Shown piece after piece: positions 47,029-55,274 of a DNA stretch of 64,000 nt. The notes below the pieces were generated by a model. It saw only the letters and a program-made list of their open reading frames with translations. It searched no databases and was not told the origin of the DNA. The translations under genes were made by a program, and so were the position numbers. Every line of letters begins with the position of its first letter. Positions within the stretch are counted from its first letter, which is position 1. This DNA comes from Candidatus Zhuqueibacterota bacterium (lineage in GTDB: Bacteria; Zhuqueibacterota; Zhuqueibacteria; Residuimicrobiales; Oceaniaggregativiventaceae): contig WJME01000304.1 of NCBI GenBank assembly GCA_014728115.1, forward strand, positions 62,001-126,000. Reading direction: 5' to 3'.

Positions 47029-47152
47029 AGTCGGTTCGCTCCTCGATAAGGTTTTTGGGGATTTTGCTGCGATATCAAGGCGGCAGGACATTTGCCGGAA
47101 TTCGAGATCCCGGCAAGGATTACACGTTCACAGATGCTCTTTTGCTCCCCGT

Positions 47153-47701
47153 CTAGTGGACCAAGTCTGATTGCGGTTCATCGGTCGGTTGCTCTTCTTT
47201 TTCAAAGAGCACAAACACGAGCAGGATCACCATCCCGATGGTGACGCCCATATCCGCCACATTGAAAACCGGCCAGCGATCCATGTAATAGCCCGGAAAC
47301 TCGATGAACAACAGTTTAAATGCAGGTATATTGACATCAAAAAACTCGACATCCAAAAAATCCACCACACTGCCGCGTGTCACCCGGTCCGCCAAATTGC
47401 CGACAGCGCCTCCAAAAATGAGGGCCATGGCGGTACGGGCTATCGGATGTTCGCCTTTCATCTTGAACATATAAATCAAAATGGCGATGCTGGCAATGAT
47501 CGCAAACAGGGTAAAAAACATATTGTCACCAAAACGAATACCAAATGCCATACCCGGGTTCTCGATATAGGTCAGCTTAAAGAATGAACCCCATACCCGG
47601 ATCGATTCATAAAGGTCCATATTGGTTTTGACGATCCATTTGGTGATCTGATCCAATATAAGCACTATCAGGGAAATCCACAAGACACGAATATGCTTCA
47701 T
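47153..47701 (-). CDS. lspA: Lipoprotein signal peptidase (signal peptidase II)
   Basis: Aspartyl protease that cleaves prolipoproteins in the inner membrane. About 182 residues with four membrane helices and both catalytic motifs, GNLADR and FNVADMGVTIG; ENPGMAFG is the usual early loop. The loop around FFDVNIPAFKLLFIEFPGYYMDRWP is longer than in Escherichia coli. ATG 47701 has GGAAA seven bases upstream; ATG 47713 is an alternative. It follows the DksA-like gene closely, in the frequent order ileS, dksA-like, lspA. Confidence 0.92.
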   Translation of the reverse strand: MKHIRVLWISLIVLILDQITKWIVKTNMDLYESIRVWGSFFKLTYIENPGMAFGIRFGDNMFFTLFAIIASIAILIYMFKMKGEHPIARTAMALIFGGAVGNLADRVTRGSVVDFLDVEFFDVNIPAFKLLFIEFPGYYMDRWPVFNVADMGVTIGMVILLVFVLFEKEEQPTDEPQSDLVH

Positions 47702-47724
47702 TGATTTTTCCATTGCGTTAAAAT

Positions 47725-48087
47725 TTATCTCCGGCGTTCGTTTTGACTTGCACAGGGCACACATAACTTGGCATCCGGCACAGCCTCCAGGCGTTCAAAA
47801 GGAATATCTTCGCCACACCATTCGCACATTCCATAATCCCCTGCCTCGATGCGCTCAAGCGCGTCATCGAGTGCTTTCATGGAGACGCCTTCGCGTGCTG
47901 CAAAAAAATATTGTTGTTCCCGATTCATGGTGTCTGTGCCGGCATCGGCCATATGAAAGGCATGGCGTTCATACGAATCGTTTGTATCGCCATCATTCGA
48001 ATCCCGTTCCCGGGTCATAGATTGCTCCAGCGATTCGCGCTTTGCGAGAATCATATCTTTTAATGCGTGCAATTGTTCTTTTTTCAT
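47725..48087 (-). CDS. DksA/TraR-type zinc-finger protein
   Basis: 120 residues: N-terminal coiled-coil helices and a C4 zinc finger CEWCGEDIP...AKLCVPC near the C-terminus. Such proteins enter the RNA polymerase secondary channel or, in this genomic position next to lspA and ileS, are of unproven role. The coiled-coil tip lacks an evident DxxDxA motif of true DksA (it reads SNDGDTNDSYE), so ppGpp-linked control is not assured. Good GGAGGA site before the ATG. Confidence 0.85.
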   Translation of the reverse strand: MKKEQLHALKDMILAKRESLEQSMTRERDSNDGDTNDSYERHAFHMADAGTDTMNREQQYFFAAREGVSMKALDDALERIEAGDYGMCEWCGEDIPFERLEAVPDAKLCVPCASQNERRR

Positions 48088-48113
48088 CCGTCCTCGTCCT
48101 CCTAACCCGAATG

Positions 48114-51100
48114 TTACGCTTTGGATAACCCGATAAAGACCTCTTGCTCGCCAATGGTAAATGATTTTTGCACATCACCGCCTTTTTGTCCGAGTTTCAG
48201 GTCTTTACACAGAGTTTCATTGCAGATATAGTCTTTCATTTGTTCGATGGCATGAGTCATATCGTCTGTGGCCTCAACCCACACCTCGATGCGGTCTGTA
48301 ACCTGCAGATCTGCATCCTTGCGCATGTTCTGCGTGCGGTTGACAAACTCTCTGGCCAGACCTTCATATAACAGATCCTGGGTTATATTTGTTTCCAGCG
48401 CCACAGTCAAATCACCTTCAGTACCGGTCACCACACCCTCGCGATTTTCGGTATCGATCTGTACATCGTCTTTGGCCAGGGATGCTGTGGACCCATCCAG
48501 GTCTAAATTCAATGTCCCGGTCTGCAGCAATTCATCGATCTGTTTTTCATTCAGGTCTCTGATGGCATTAGCCGCAGCATTGACGTTTTTGCCGAACTTG
48601 GGTCCCAGATTTCTGAACACCGGCTCTGCTTTTCTGCGCAGTAAGGCCCCCTCATGTTCCACAAACTCTATATGTTTCACATTCAATTCTTCACCGATCA
48701 GGGTTTCCATGCCTGCAATCAAGTTGCGGCGCTTTTCATTCTTGGCCACCACATACAGGGTTTGCAGCGGCTGTCGCACCTTGATACTGGCGTCATTGCG
48801 AAGCGAGCGTCCGATAAAGACGACCCGCCGCACCAGATCCATGCGTGTCTCCAGCAATTCGTCGCGATACTCCAAAGGCGCTTCACCGGACGCCGGGAAA
48901 CGTTCCAGATGAACACTGGCCACCTCATCCTCATCCCCGGCAGTGAGCTTGCGAAACAGGGCATCAGACACAAAGGGCGCAAACGGTGCCATCAATTTAC
49001 AGACGGTCACCAGCGACTCATACAGCGTCTGATAGGCTGCAAGCTTGTCCTGACCCATCTCTGATTTCCAAAACCGCCGGCGCGAACGGCGAACGTACCA
49101 GTTGGACAAATCTTCCAGCACAAAGTTGCTGATGGCGCGAGTCGCCCGGGTCAGGTCCATCTTTTCCAGGCTGTCATTGACACGCTGTGTCAACGAACTC
49201 AAACTCGAACAGAGCCACCGATCCAGCTCGGATCGATCCTTGACCGGAATGCGTTCGTCAGCGTTATATTCGTACTGATCGATATTGGCGTACATGGCAA
49301 AGAACGAATAGGTGTTGGTCAATGTGCCTAAAAATTTGCGCACCACTTCGACAACCCCTTCGGGATCAAACCGGGTGGGTAACCAGGGCGGACTCACCGT
49401 CAGCAGATACCAGCGCAGGGCATCGGCACCCTGATTATCCAGAAACTCGAACGGAGCCACGGCATTGCCGCGGGACTTTGACATTTTCAGGCCATCTTTG
49501 TCCAGGATCATTTCCAGAGACAGACAGCTCTTATAAGCCGGCTTGTCAAAGAGCATGGTGCTGATGGCCAGCAGCGAATAGAACCAGCCACGCGTTTGAT
49601 CCACGCCTTCGCTGATAAAGTCAGCCGGAAAACTGCGTTCAAAGATCTCTTTGTTTTCGAACGGATAATGCCACTGAGCCATGGGCATGCTTCCGGAATC
49701 GAACCATACATCGATCACCTCGGGCACCCGTTTCATCCGGCCGCCGCATTTATCGCACGCCAAATGGATATGGTCGACATATGGTTTGTGCAGATCGATA
49801 TCATCCGGCACATCCTGGCCGCGCTCTTTGAGCTCTTTGATGCTTCCCACCGCATCTTGATGATCGCAATCCTGACAGCGCCAGACAGGAAGGGGCGTAC
49901 CCCAGAACCGGTCGCGGGAAAGCGACCAATCGATATTGTTTTCCAACCATTCGCCAAACCGGCCCTCACCCACCTCTTTGGGATACCAGTCGATCTGGTT
50001 ATTGTTGGCGATCAGACGATCTTTGATACGGGTCGTGCGGATATACCACGATTTGCGTGCATAATAGAGCAGCGGCGTGGTACAGCGCCAGCAATGCGGA
50101 TAGCTGTGAGTGATCTTTTGCTTGCGATACAGCACATCGCGTTTTTTGAGATCGATAATGATCTCGGGATCCGCTTTTTTGACGAATATGCCTGCCCAGG
50201 GTGTGACTTCCGGTGTAAATTGACCGCTCTTGTCCACGAGCTGTACCACCGGCAGATCATATTTCAGTCCGAGTTGATAATCGTCTTCACCAAATGCCGG
50301 CGCCATATGAACGATGCCTGAGCCGTCTGTGGTGGTGACAAATTCGCCCAATACGGTATAATAGGAGCGCTTTTCAGGCTGCACATAGTCGAAAAACGGT
50401 TCATAATCGATATCAGCCAGATCACTGCCTTTATATTTTTCCACAATATCATATTCGCCCTGCAAGGCATCCAGACGTTCCTCGGCCAGAATCAAATATT
50501 GATCGTTGTGACTGACTTTGACATAGGTGATATCGGGATTCAGGGCCAGAGCCACATTGGACAACAGCGTCCAGGGCGTGGTAGTCCAGACCAGAAAATA
50601 GGTATTGTCCTGATCCTTGATTTTCGCTTTGACAAAAATGGAGGGATCGTCGACATTTTTATAGCCCTGAGACACTTCATGACTGGATAGCGGTGTTTCG
50701 CATCGCGGGCAATAGGGCAAAATTTTGTGTCCCTGATAGATCAGGTCTTTTTTCCAGAATTCCTTGAGAATCCACCAAATGGATTCGATATAGTCATTGG
50801 TATAGGTCACATAGGGATGATCGAGATCGATCCAATAGCCCATGCGGCGCGTCAGCTCATCCCATTCCTGCTTGTAAGCCCACACACTCTCACGGCACTG
50901 GGCATTGAATTCGGCCACGCCATATTGTTCGACCTGTTCTTTGCCGTCGAGCCCTAGTTTTTTCTCGACTTCGATTTCGACAGGCAGTCCATGCGTATCC
51001 CAGCCGGCTTTGCGATCCACGCGGTATCCCTGCATGGTTTTCAGACGGCAGATGGTGTCCTTGACAGCACGTGAAATCACGTGATGGATACCGGGCCGGC

Positions 51101-51254
51101 CATTGGCTGTAGGTGGGCCTTCGAAAAAGACATAGGGTTTGTTGGCATCCCGTTCTTGTACGCTTTGTTCAAAAATATGGTGCTTTTCCCAAAAGTCCAG
51201 AATCTCTTTTTCCAGTTCGGGCAGTTTCAGTTTTTCAGGCAATTGTGGATACAT
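48114..51254 (-). CDS. ileS: Isoleucyl-tRNA synthetase, probably the IleS2 type
   Basis: Class I synthetase of 1046 residues. HIGH-type motif in GPPTANGRPGIHHV near residue 47, the editing (CP1) domain with the TWD-like WAGIFVKKADPEI region, KMSKS in KMSKSRGNA near 600, and the anticodon-binding C-terminal domain. The length, the GPPTANG.PGIHH form of the first motif and lack of the C-terminal zinc cysteines of the Escherichia coli enzyme point to the eukaryote-like IleS2 class, often less sensitive to mupirocin. That class assignment is from memory of the families. Confidence 0.93.
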   Translation of the reverse strand: MYPQLPEKLKLPELEKEILDFWEKHHIFEQSVQERDANKPYVFFEGPPTANGRPGIHHVISRAVKDTICRLKTMQGYRVDRKAGWDTHGLPVEIEVEKKLGLDGKEQVEQYGVAEFNAQCRESVWAYKQEWDELTRRMGYWIDLDHPYVTYTNDYIESIWWILKEFWKKDLIYQGHKILPYCPRCETPLSSHEVSQGYKNVDDPSIFVKAKIKDQDNTYFLVWTTTPWTLLSNVALALNPDITYVKVSHNDQYLILAEERLDALQGEYDIVEKYKGSDLADIDYEPFFDYVQPEKRSYYTVLGEFVTTTDGSGIVHMAPAFGEDDYQLGLKYDLPVVQLVDKSGQFTPEVTPWAGIFVKKADPEIIIDLKKRDVLYRKQKITHSYPHCWRCTTPLLYYARKSWYIRTTRIKDRLIANNNQIDWYPKEVGEGRFGEWLENNIDWSLSRDRFWGTPLPVWRCQDCDHQDAVGSIKELKERGQDVPDDIDLHKPYVDHIHLACDKCGGRMKRVPEVIDVWFDSGSMPMAQWHYPFENKEIFERSFPADFISEGVDQTRGWFYSLLAISTMLFDKPAYKSCLSLEMILDKDGLKMSKSRGNAVAPFEFLDNQGADALRWYLLTVSPPWLPTRFDPEGVVEVVRKFLGTLTNTYSFFAMYANIDQYEYNADERIPVKDRSELDRWLCSSLSSLTQRVNDSLEKMDLTRATRAISNFVLEDLSNWYVRRSRRRFWKSEMGQDKLAAYQTLYESLVTVCKLMAPFAPFVSDALFRKLTAGDEDEVASVHLERFPASGEAPLEYRDELLETRMDLVRRVVFIGRSLRNDASIKVRQPLQTLYVVAKNEKRRNLIAGMETLIGEELNVKHIEFVEHEGALLRRKAEPVFRNLGPKFGKNVNAAANAIRDLNEKQIDELLQTGTLNLDLDGSTASLAKDDVQIDTENREGVVTGTEGDLTVALETNITQDLLYEGLAREFVNRTQNMRKDADLQVTDRIEVWVEATDDMTHAIEQMKDYICNETLCKDLKLGQKGGDVQKSFTIGEQEVFIGLSKA

Positions 51255-51319
51255 GATCGCTGTTCTTGTGTTAGAGTTTATACTTTCATCAATTTAAAAA
51301 TTGTGCTCTTTTTTACTCT

Positions 51320-51510
51320 CAGCACTCAACGCAGACAGGCAGAGTATGCAGAGCTGACGCAGAGAGAAAAAGCAAAAAAGAACAGGTGACTCGAAATCTC
51401 TTGTATACACCCAAAATACCCGTTTTTTCAATTTTTCTTCTCAGCGCCTCAGCGCCTCAGCGAGAGATTTCTTTTCAGTGCCTCTGCGTTTAGTTTTCTT
51501 CTCTCTGCAT
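51320..51510. repeat. CGCAGAG-type inverted repeat pair upstream of ileS
   Basis: AACGCAGACAGGCAGAG... (51328-51372) and the inverted AGCGCCTCAGCG...CCTCTGCG (51432-51510) fill the 279-base gap between mtaP and ileS. The same family recurs at 56117-56300. No T-box features (no specifier stem or antiterminator) were seen. Confidence 0.55.
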
Positions 51511-51533
51511 TCAGGCTCTTGATCTCAAAATCT

Positions 51534-52400
51534 TTACCGATACTTTTCCATAATGGGTCCCAGGTGATCCAGGGATTTTTCGGGCCAGGATTCTCTGGAC
51601 GTGAGAATGGCATTTTGCAGGGCATTCTTGCACGAACATTCGCGTTTCAGATTTCCCACGTGTACCACTGCTTCTTTGATCAGTTTTTTGGCATTTTCCA
51701 CATTTTTTTGGATCACCTCGAGTACCGCTTCCACAGAAACGGTCATGCCGGTTTCTGCCTCGTACCAGCAGTCGTAATCGGTGATCATGGCCAGCGTGGC
51801 ATAACAGATCTCTGCTTCGCGGGCCAGACGGGCTTCATTCATCTGCGTCATACCGATCACATCCATTCCCCAGGACTTGTAGAGCATGGATTCTGCCAGG
51901 GTCGAAAAGGCCGGACCTTCCATATTTACATAAGTGCCCCCCATATGCATGGGCGCGACAACGGCTTGTCCGGCTTGGTAGATGACCTTGCGCAATTCCG
52001 GACACAATGGATGCGCGAATTGGATGTGGGCGACAATGCCATCCCCAAAAAAGGTATTGGGACGAGCCTGATTCGTACGATCGACAAACTGGTCGATCAC
52101 ACAAAAATGGGTCGGTTTGAGCTCGGGTTTGAATGATCCCACCGCAGAGACCGAAAGGATCCATTCGACACCCATCTCTTTCATGGCATAGATATTGGCG
52201 CGATTGTTCACCTCGGTGGGCAGAATACGGTGGCCGCGACCATGCCGTGGCAAAAAGAATAGCGATTGACCACCCAGTTCACCGGTGATCATCATATCGG
52301 ACGGCTCACCAAACGGCGTATCGATCCGCACTGATTCGCGCTGCTCGAATCCCTCGATATTGTACAACCCCGATCCACCGATAATCCCGATTCTTGCCAT
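51534..52400 (-). CDS. mtnP: S-methyl-5'-thioadenosine phosphorylase
   Basis: Phosphorolysis of methylthioadenosine to adenine and methylthioribose-1-phosphate, part of methionine and polyamine salvage. 288 residues with the family motifs GIIGGSGLY, PRHGRGHRILP, NNRANIYA, SAVGSF, GGTYVNMEGPAFST and GMTQMNEARLAREAE, followed by the base-binding D in ITDYDCW. The GM.Q..E region fits MTAP rather than inosine/guanosine PNP. ATG with GGAG upstream. A PNP homologue of different specificity lies 231 bases upstream on the same strand. Confidence 0.92.
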   Translation of the reverse strand: MARIGIIGGSGLYNIEGFEQRESVRIDTPFGEPSDMMITGELGGQSLFFLPRHGRGHRILPTEVNNRANIYAMKEMGVEWILSVSAVGSFKPELKPTHFCVIDQFVDRTNQARPNTFFGDGIVAHIQFAHPLCPELRKVIYQAGQAVVAPMHMGGTYVNMEGPAFSTLAESMLYKSWGMDVIGMTQMNEARLAREAEICYATLAMITDYDCWYEAETGMTVSVEAVLEVIQKNVENAKKLIKEAVVHVGNLKRECSCKNALQNAILTSRESWPEKSLDHLGPIMEKYR

Positions 52401-52450
52401 GATCTGCTCCTAACAATCTATGTTTTAATAGTTTCGAGTCTCATTAAATA

Positions 52451-52620
52451 CTCACGCCAAGGCGCAAAGCCGCAAAGAAATAACAAAAAATTAGTTTTGA
52501 ACGGGTACATCAATTCCTTTTATCACAATATATCTAACTTTCAAATCATCAAAATAGTATCCCGAAAACAACAGTAAATCCATTTATAATTTCTCTTTGC
52601 GGCTTGGCGGCTTTGCGTGA
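52451..52620. repeat. TTTGCG/GGCGTGA inverted-repeat element between pnp and mtnP
   Basis: TCACGCCAAGGCGCAAAGCC (from 52452) reads on to GCAAAGAAA at 52480, and its inverted copy TTTGCGGCTTGGCGGCTTTG ends GCGTGA at 52620. The arms, about 28 bases each, enclose about 110 bases. Matching elements occur at 58315-58447 and, degraded, at 15629-15787. Confidence 0.65.
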
Positions 52621-52630
52621 TCATCTGGGC

Positions 52631-53461
52631 TTATTCCGGCCACTGTTTGATCAGAGCGTTGAGCAGCTTTCCCACCTTGGGTGCGGTTTCACGGGCAACG
52701 CGGGCCACCTCTTGATGCGAGACCGGCACCATCTGCTCCGGCAAGGCCTGATCTGTGATGACCGAAAGTGCCAAAACCCGCATTTCCAGCTGCCGGGCGA
52801 CCAGGACTTCAGGCACCACAGACATGCCGATGGTATCGGCACCCAGGATCCGGAGCATATTGATTTCAGCGGGTGTCTCGTAGCTGGGACCACTGACTGC
52901 GGCATAGACCGTGCGGTGCAGCGGAATATCCAATTTCTGAGCCATGGTATGCGCAAAGGACTGCAAACGCTTATCATAGGGCTCACTCATATCCGGAAAC
53001 CGTGTGCCCAAATGCCCGGCATGGGGACCGATGAGCGGATGTGTTCCCATCAGGTTGATATGGTCGCTGATACATCCCAGCGTTCCGGCTTTCAGATGAG
53101 GCTGCATACCGCCCACCGCATGGGTCAGCAGCAAATCCGTGATACCCAGCTCGTGCATCACCCGAATGGGAAAGGTCACCCGGCTCGCTTCAAGGCCTTC
53201 ATAAAAATGAAAGCGACCCTGCATGATCAACAGATGTTTGTTTGCTATGGTGCCGGCGATCAGCTGGCCGGCATGAAAATCCACTGTCGATGCCGGAAAA
53301 TGGGGAATCTTTTCATATGCAAGTTGTGCGGTTATGTTCATCTGATCCGCAAAAAAACCCAATCCTGTTCCGAGAACGAGTGCCAGATCAAATTGCTCGG
53401 GATCGTGTTCCCGGATAAATTCAGCCGCACGTTTAATGTGTTCAGGGGATGGCTGGATCAG
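52631..53461 (-). CDS. Purine nucleoside phosphorylase (inosine/guanosine type), apparently started at CTG
   Basis: Trimeric-type PNP for purine salvage. Conserved: VLGTGLGFFAD (phosphate loop), DFHAGQ, MQGRFHFYEG, THAVGG, VSGPSYETPAEI and GMSVVPEV. The first ordinary start, TTG 53362, lies inside GTGLGFFAD and would delete the first strand and the preceding helix. Extending upstream gives PEHIKRAAEFIREHDPEQFD, aligning with PNP N-termini. No ATG, GTG or TTG exists there. CTG at 53461 has AAGGAG eight bases upstream and overlaps the previous stop as CTGA, giving 276 residues. ATC at 53458 is the alternative. Confidence 0.88.
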   Translation of the reverse strand: MIQPSPEHIKRAAEFIREHDPEQFDLALVLGTGLGFFADQMNITAQLAYEKIPHFPASTVDFHAGQLIAGTIANKHLLIMQGRFHFYEGLEASRVTFPIRVMHELGITDLLLTHAVGGMQPHLKAGTLGCISDHINLMGTHPLIGPHAGHLGTRFPDMSEPYDKRLQSFAHTMAQKLDIPLHRTVYAAVSGPSYETPAEINMLRILGADTIGMSVVPEVLVARQLEMRVLALSVITDQALPEQMVPVSHQEVARVARETAPKVGKLLNALIKQWPE

Positions 53462-54087
53462 TTCTTGTTCTCCTTTTCCTGCACCTGCTTTTTCAGACGT
53501 TCGATCTCTTTTTCCAGCTCTTCCTTGCGCTGGCGTTCCTGTTCGATCAGAGACTCGCCCAGCCCGCCGCGGGAAAGCCGTATCTCCTCGATGGCTGCTT
53601 CCCGGTCTTTGCGTTTTCCCATCCTGTAGAATAAATAGGTTCCCAATGCCGTTCCGGCGGCTGTACCGCCATATATAATCGGATCGCGATTCTCTTCGTC
53701 AGCCCGGGAAATCATGCTGGACAGAAAAAAGCTCGCGCCCAGTGAGAGTCCGGCACCACTCAAGGAAAACAGCAACGTATTTTTAGAGCCCTTTTGGGCC
53801 TGAATCTCGGATTCGGAAATCACATTGCCCTTCAGATCGAGAACCGGTTCTGGTCCCTGAATCGCGATGATCGCTTCATCTTTGGCACGCCATGCCTGGC
53901 CATCGCTGTCTTTGATAACCAGGGCATCGTCTTCGATTTTGGCAATATCCCCCTGAACAGACTTGCCGGTATTCATGGTCAGTTCAACAGTTTGGCCTTG
54001 CCGTAATTCACTGCGCCGCAGACTCGACTGCTGGCTGCAACCGCAAAAAAACAAAACCGTTATAATCAAACTCGACAGGTATCGCAT
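53458..54087 (-). CDS. Predicted lipoprotein of unknown function with C-terminal coiled coil
   Basis: 209 residues from ATG 54087, behind GGAGG with five bases spacing. Lipoprotein signal with lipobox FFCGC, a small beta domain (QTVELTMNTGKSVQGDIAKIEDDALVIKDSDG, reminiscent of Sm-like/SH3-like barrels), two glycine-rich hydrophobic segments (LFSLSGAGLSLGASFFL and YGGTAAGTALGTYLFY) and a highly charged helix at the end (EQERQRKEELEKEIERLKK). I do not recognise a family. Its stop overlaps the CTG start of pnp, so the two are translationally coupled, which is an odd pairing. Confidence 0.75.
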   Translation of the reverse strand: MRYLSSLIITVLFFCGCSQQSSLRRSELRQGQTVELTMNTGKSVQGDIAKIEDDALVIKDSDGQAWRAKDEAIIAIQGPEPVLDLKGNVISESEIQAQKGSKNTLLFSLSGAGLSLGASFFLSSMISRADEENRDPIIYGGTAAGTALGTYLFYRMGKRKDREAAIEEIRLSRGGLGESLIEQERQRKEELEKEIERLKKQVQEKENKN

Positions 54088-54210
54088 ATTAACCTCCACA
54101 CTCGCCCATCAAACCAAAATTAATTTCCTATTTTTCCGCAAGGCAATGTCCCTGCGGGCTGCAATCCATGTTGCAATCCTGTCGCGGATATCTCCGGAAC
54201 CTGCTGCCAG

Positions 54211-54278
54211 TCCACAAAGCACACAAAGAGTTGATGTACATACGTTTCCCTATTCGTGTGGTTTGTGCCCTTTGTGGA
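54211..54278. repeat. TCCACAAAG inverted repeat next to divIVA
   Basis: TCCACAAAGCACACAAA (54211-54227) pairs with TTTGTGCCCTTTGTGGA (54262-54278). It ends two bases before the divIVA stop, so it may act as a hairpin after that gene. Confidence 0.6.
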
Positions 54279-54279
54279 T

Positions 54280-54945
54280 TCACATGATGACCTGATCTGA
54301 GAGCGGGCCTTCATCGTCATCATCGTCCTGCTCATCCCTGTCCTTAAAGGGCCGGGGCTGAGGTTTTTCATGGGGCCGGTCCCGGATAATGCGCGGTTCC
54401 TGATGCGAGCCGGTTTCGGACTCTTCCCGCTCCTGAGACCCCGGTCGCACTGACCGGCCGCGATAGCGCACCTCGTTGTCCCGGGGCAATTCGAGATCAT
54501 CCATATCCAGCACCTCAAGGAGCTCTATCTGGGATTCCAATAAATGACCGAGTCGCTTGGCAAACGATTCCTTTTGCATCTTGAGCATATGGATATCGTT
54601 GCGCAGATCCTGCAACTCTTCTTTGGCTTCTTTGAGAATATGCTCAGCCTGCAATTCAGCCTCATGTATGACGATTTCCGCTTCCCTGCGCGAATTGGTG
54701 CGAGACTCTTCGACAGTGTTCTGGGCCTTGACCAGGGTATCCCTCAGCGTGGTCTCTACTTGCTGATAATCCTTGAGCTGAGTGCGCAGCCGGATCAACT
54801 CGTCATTGAATTGATTTTTTTCCCTGATCAGCATCTCGAATTCATCGGCGATCATGGTCATGAATGCATCGACCTCTTCGGGATCATAGCCGCGCAGGGT
54901 GCGCTTGAACTCTTGTTTGCGAATATCAAGAGGGGTTAACCTCAT
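54280..54945 (-). CDS. DivIVA-domain protein
   Basis: 221 residues: DivIVA N-terminal lipid-binding domain (RLTPLDIRKQEFKRTLRGYDPEEVDAFM), a long coiled coil to about residue 150, and a disordered, strongly charged tail ending in a run of five Asp. DivIVA/GpsB-type proteins mark curved membrane and recruit division or envelope-growth factors. It sits after yggT and yggS, the order widely kept in bacteria. ATG has AAAGAGGTGG upstream. Confidence 0.9.
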   Translation of the reverse strand: MRLTPLDIRKQEFKRTLRGYDPEEVDAFMTMIADEFEMLIREKNQFNDELIRLRTQLKDYQQVETTLRDTLVKAQNTVEESRTNSRREAEIVIHEAELQAEHILKEAKEELQDLRNDIHMLKMQKESFAKRLGHLLESQIELLEVLDMDDLELPRDNEVRYRGRSVRPGSQEREESETGSHQEPRIIRDRPHEKPQPRPFKDRDEQDDDDDEGPLSDQVIM

Positions 54946-54969
54946 CGTTCCACCTCTTTGGTTATGACT

Positions 54970-55257
54970 TTACATGGCCATCTGACGCAATGTGGCGACC
55001 ACAAACCGGTCGACAAACATGATGATAAAAATGACCACAATGGGTGAAATATCCAATCCTCCCAGGTCAGGCAATATTCGTCGTACCGGTGCCAGTGCAG
55101 GTTCTGTGGAGCGATAGAGAAACTGTACGATCTGATTATAGGGATTGGGCTGAATCCAGGATATTATTGCCCGTGCAATGATCAACCACATATAAAGCGT
55201 CAGAGCGAGATGAATCACATCAGCCAATGCCAGAATAAAGTTACTCACAATAAACAT
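54970..55257 (-). CDS. YggT family membrane protein
   Basis: 95 residues, with two hydrophobic halves and the family motif ARAIISWIQPNPYN..., followed by STEPALAPVRRILPDLGGLDISPIVV. Role not settled; linked to osmotic stress and to division genes by context. Lies 24 bases before divIVA and 17 bases after yggS. Confidence 0.9.
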   Translation of the reverse strand: MFIVSNFILALADVIHLALTLYMWLIIARAIISWIQPNPYNQIVQFLYRSTEPALAPVRRILPDLGGLDISPIVVIFIIMFVDRFVVATLRQMAM

Positions 55258-55274
55258 GGTCCTTCCATACCTGA

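Noticed and set aside
47029-47091. Longer histidine kinase start at 47091
   Set aside because: No ribosome site there; ATG 47028 has GAGGAG and begins the receiver-like domain.
51255-51533. T-box riboswitch upstream of ileS
   Set aside because: The leader is filled by CGCAGAG repeats; no specifier loop, T-box sequence or antiterminator was visible.
53359-53362. TTG 53362 as the start of pnp
   Set aside because: It would cut through the phosphate-binding GTGLG loop, and no ribosome site precedes it at proper spacing.
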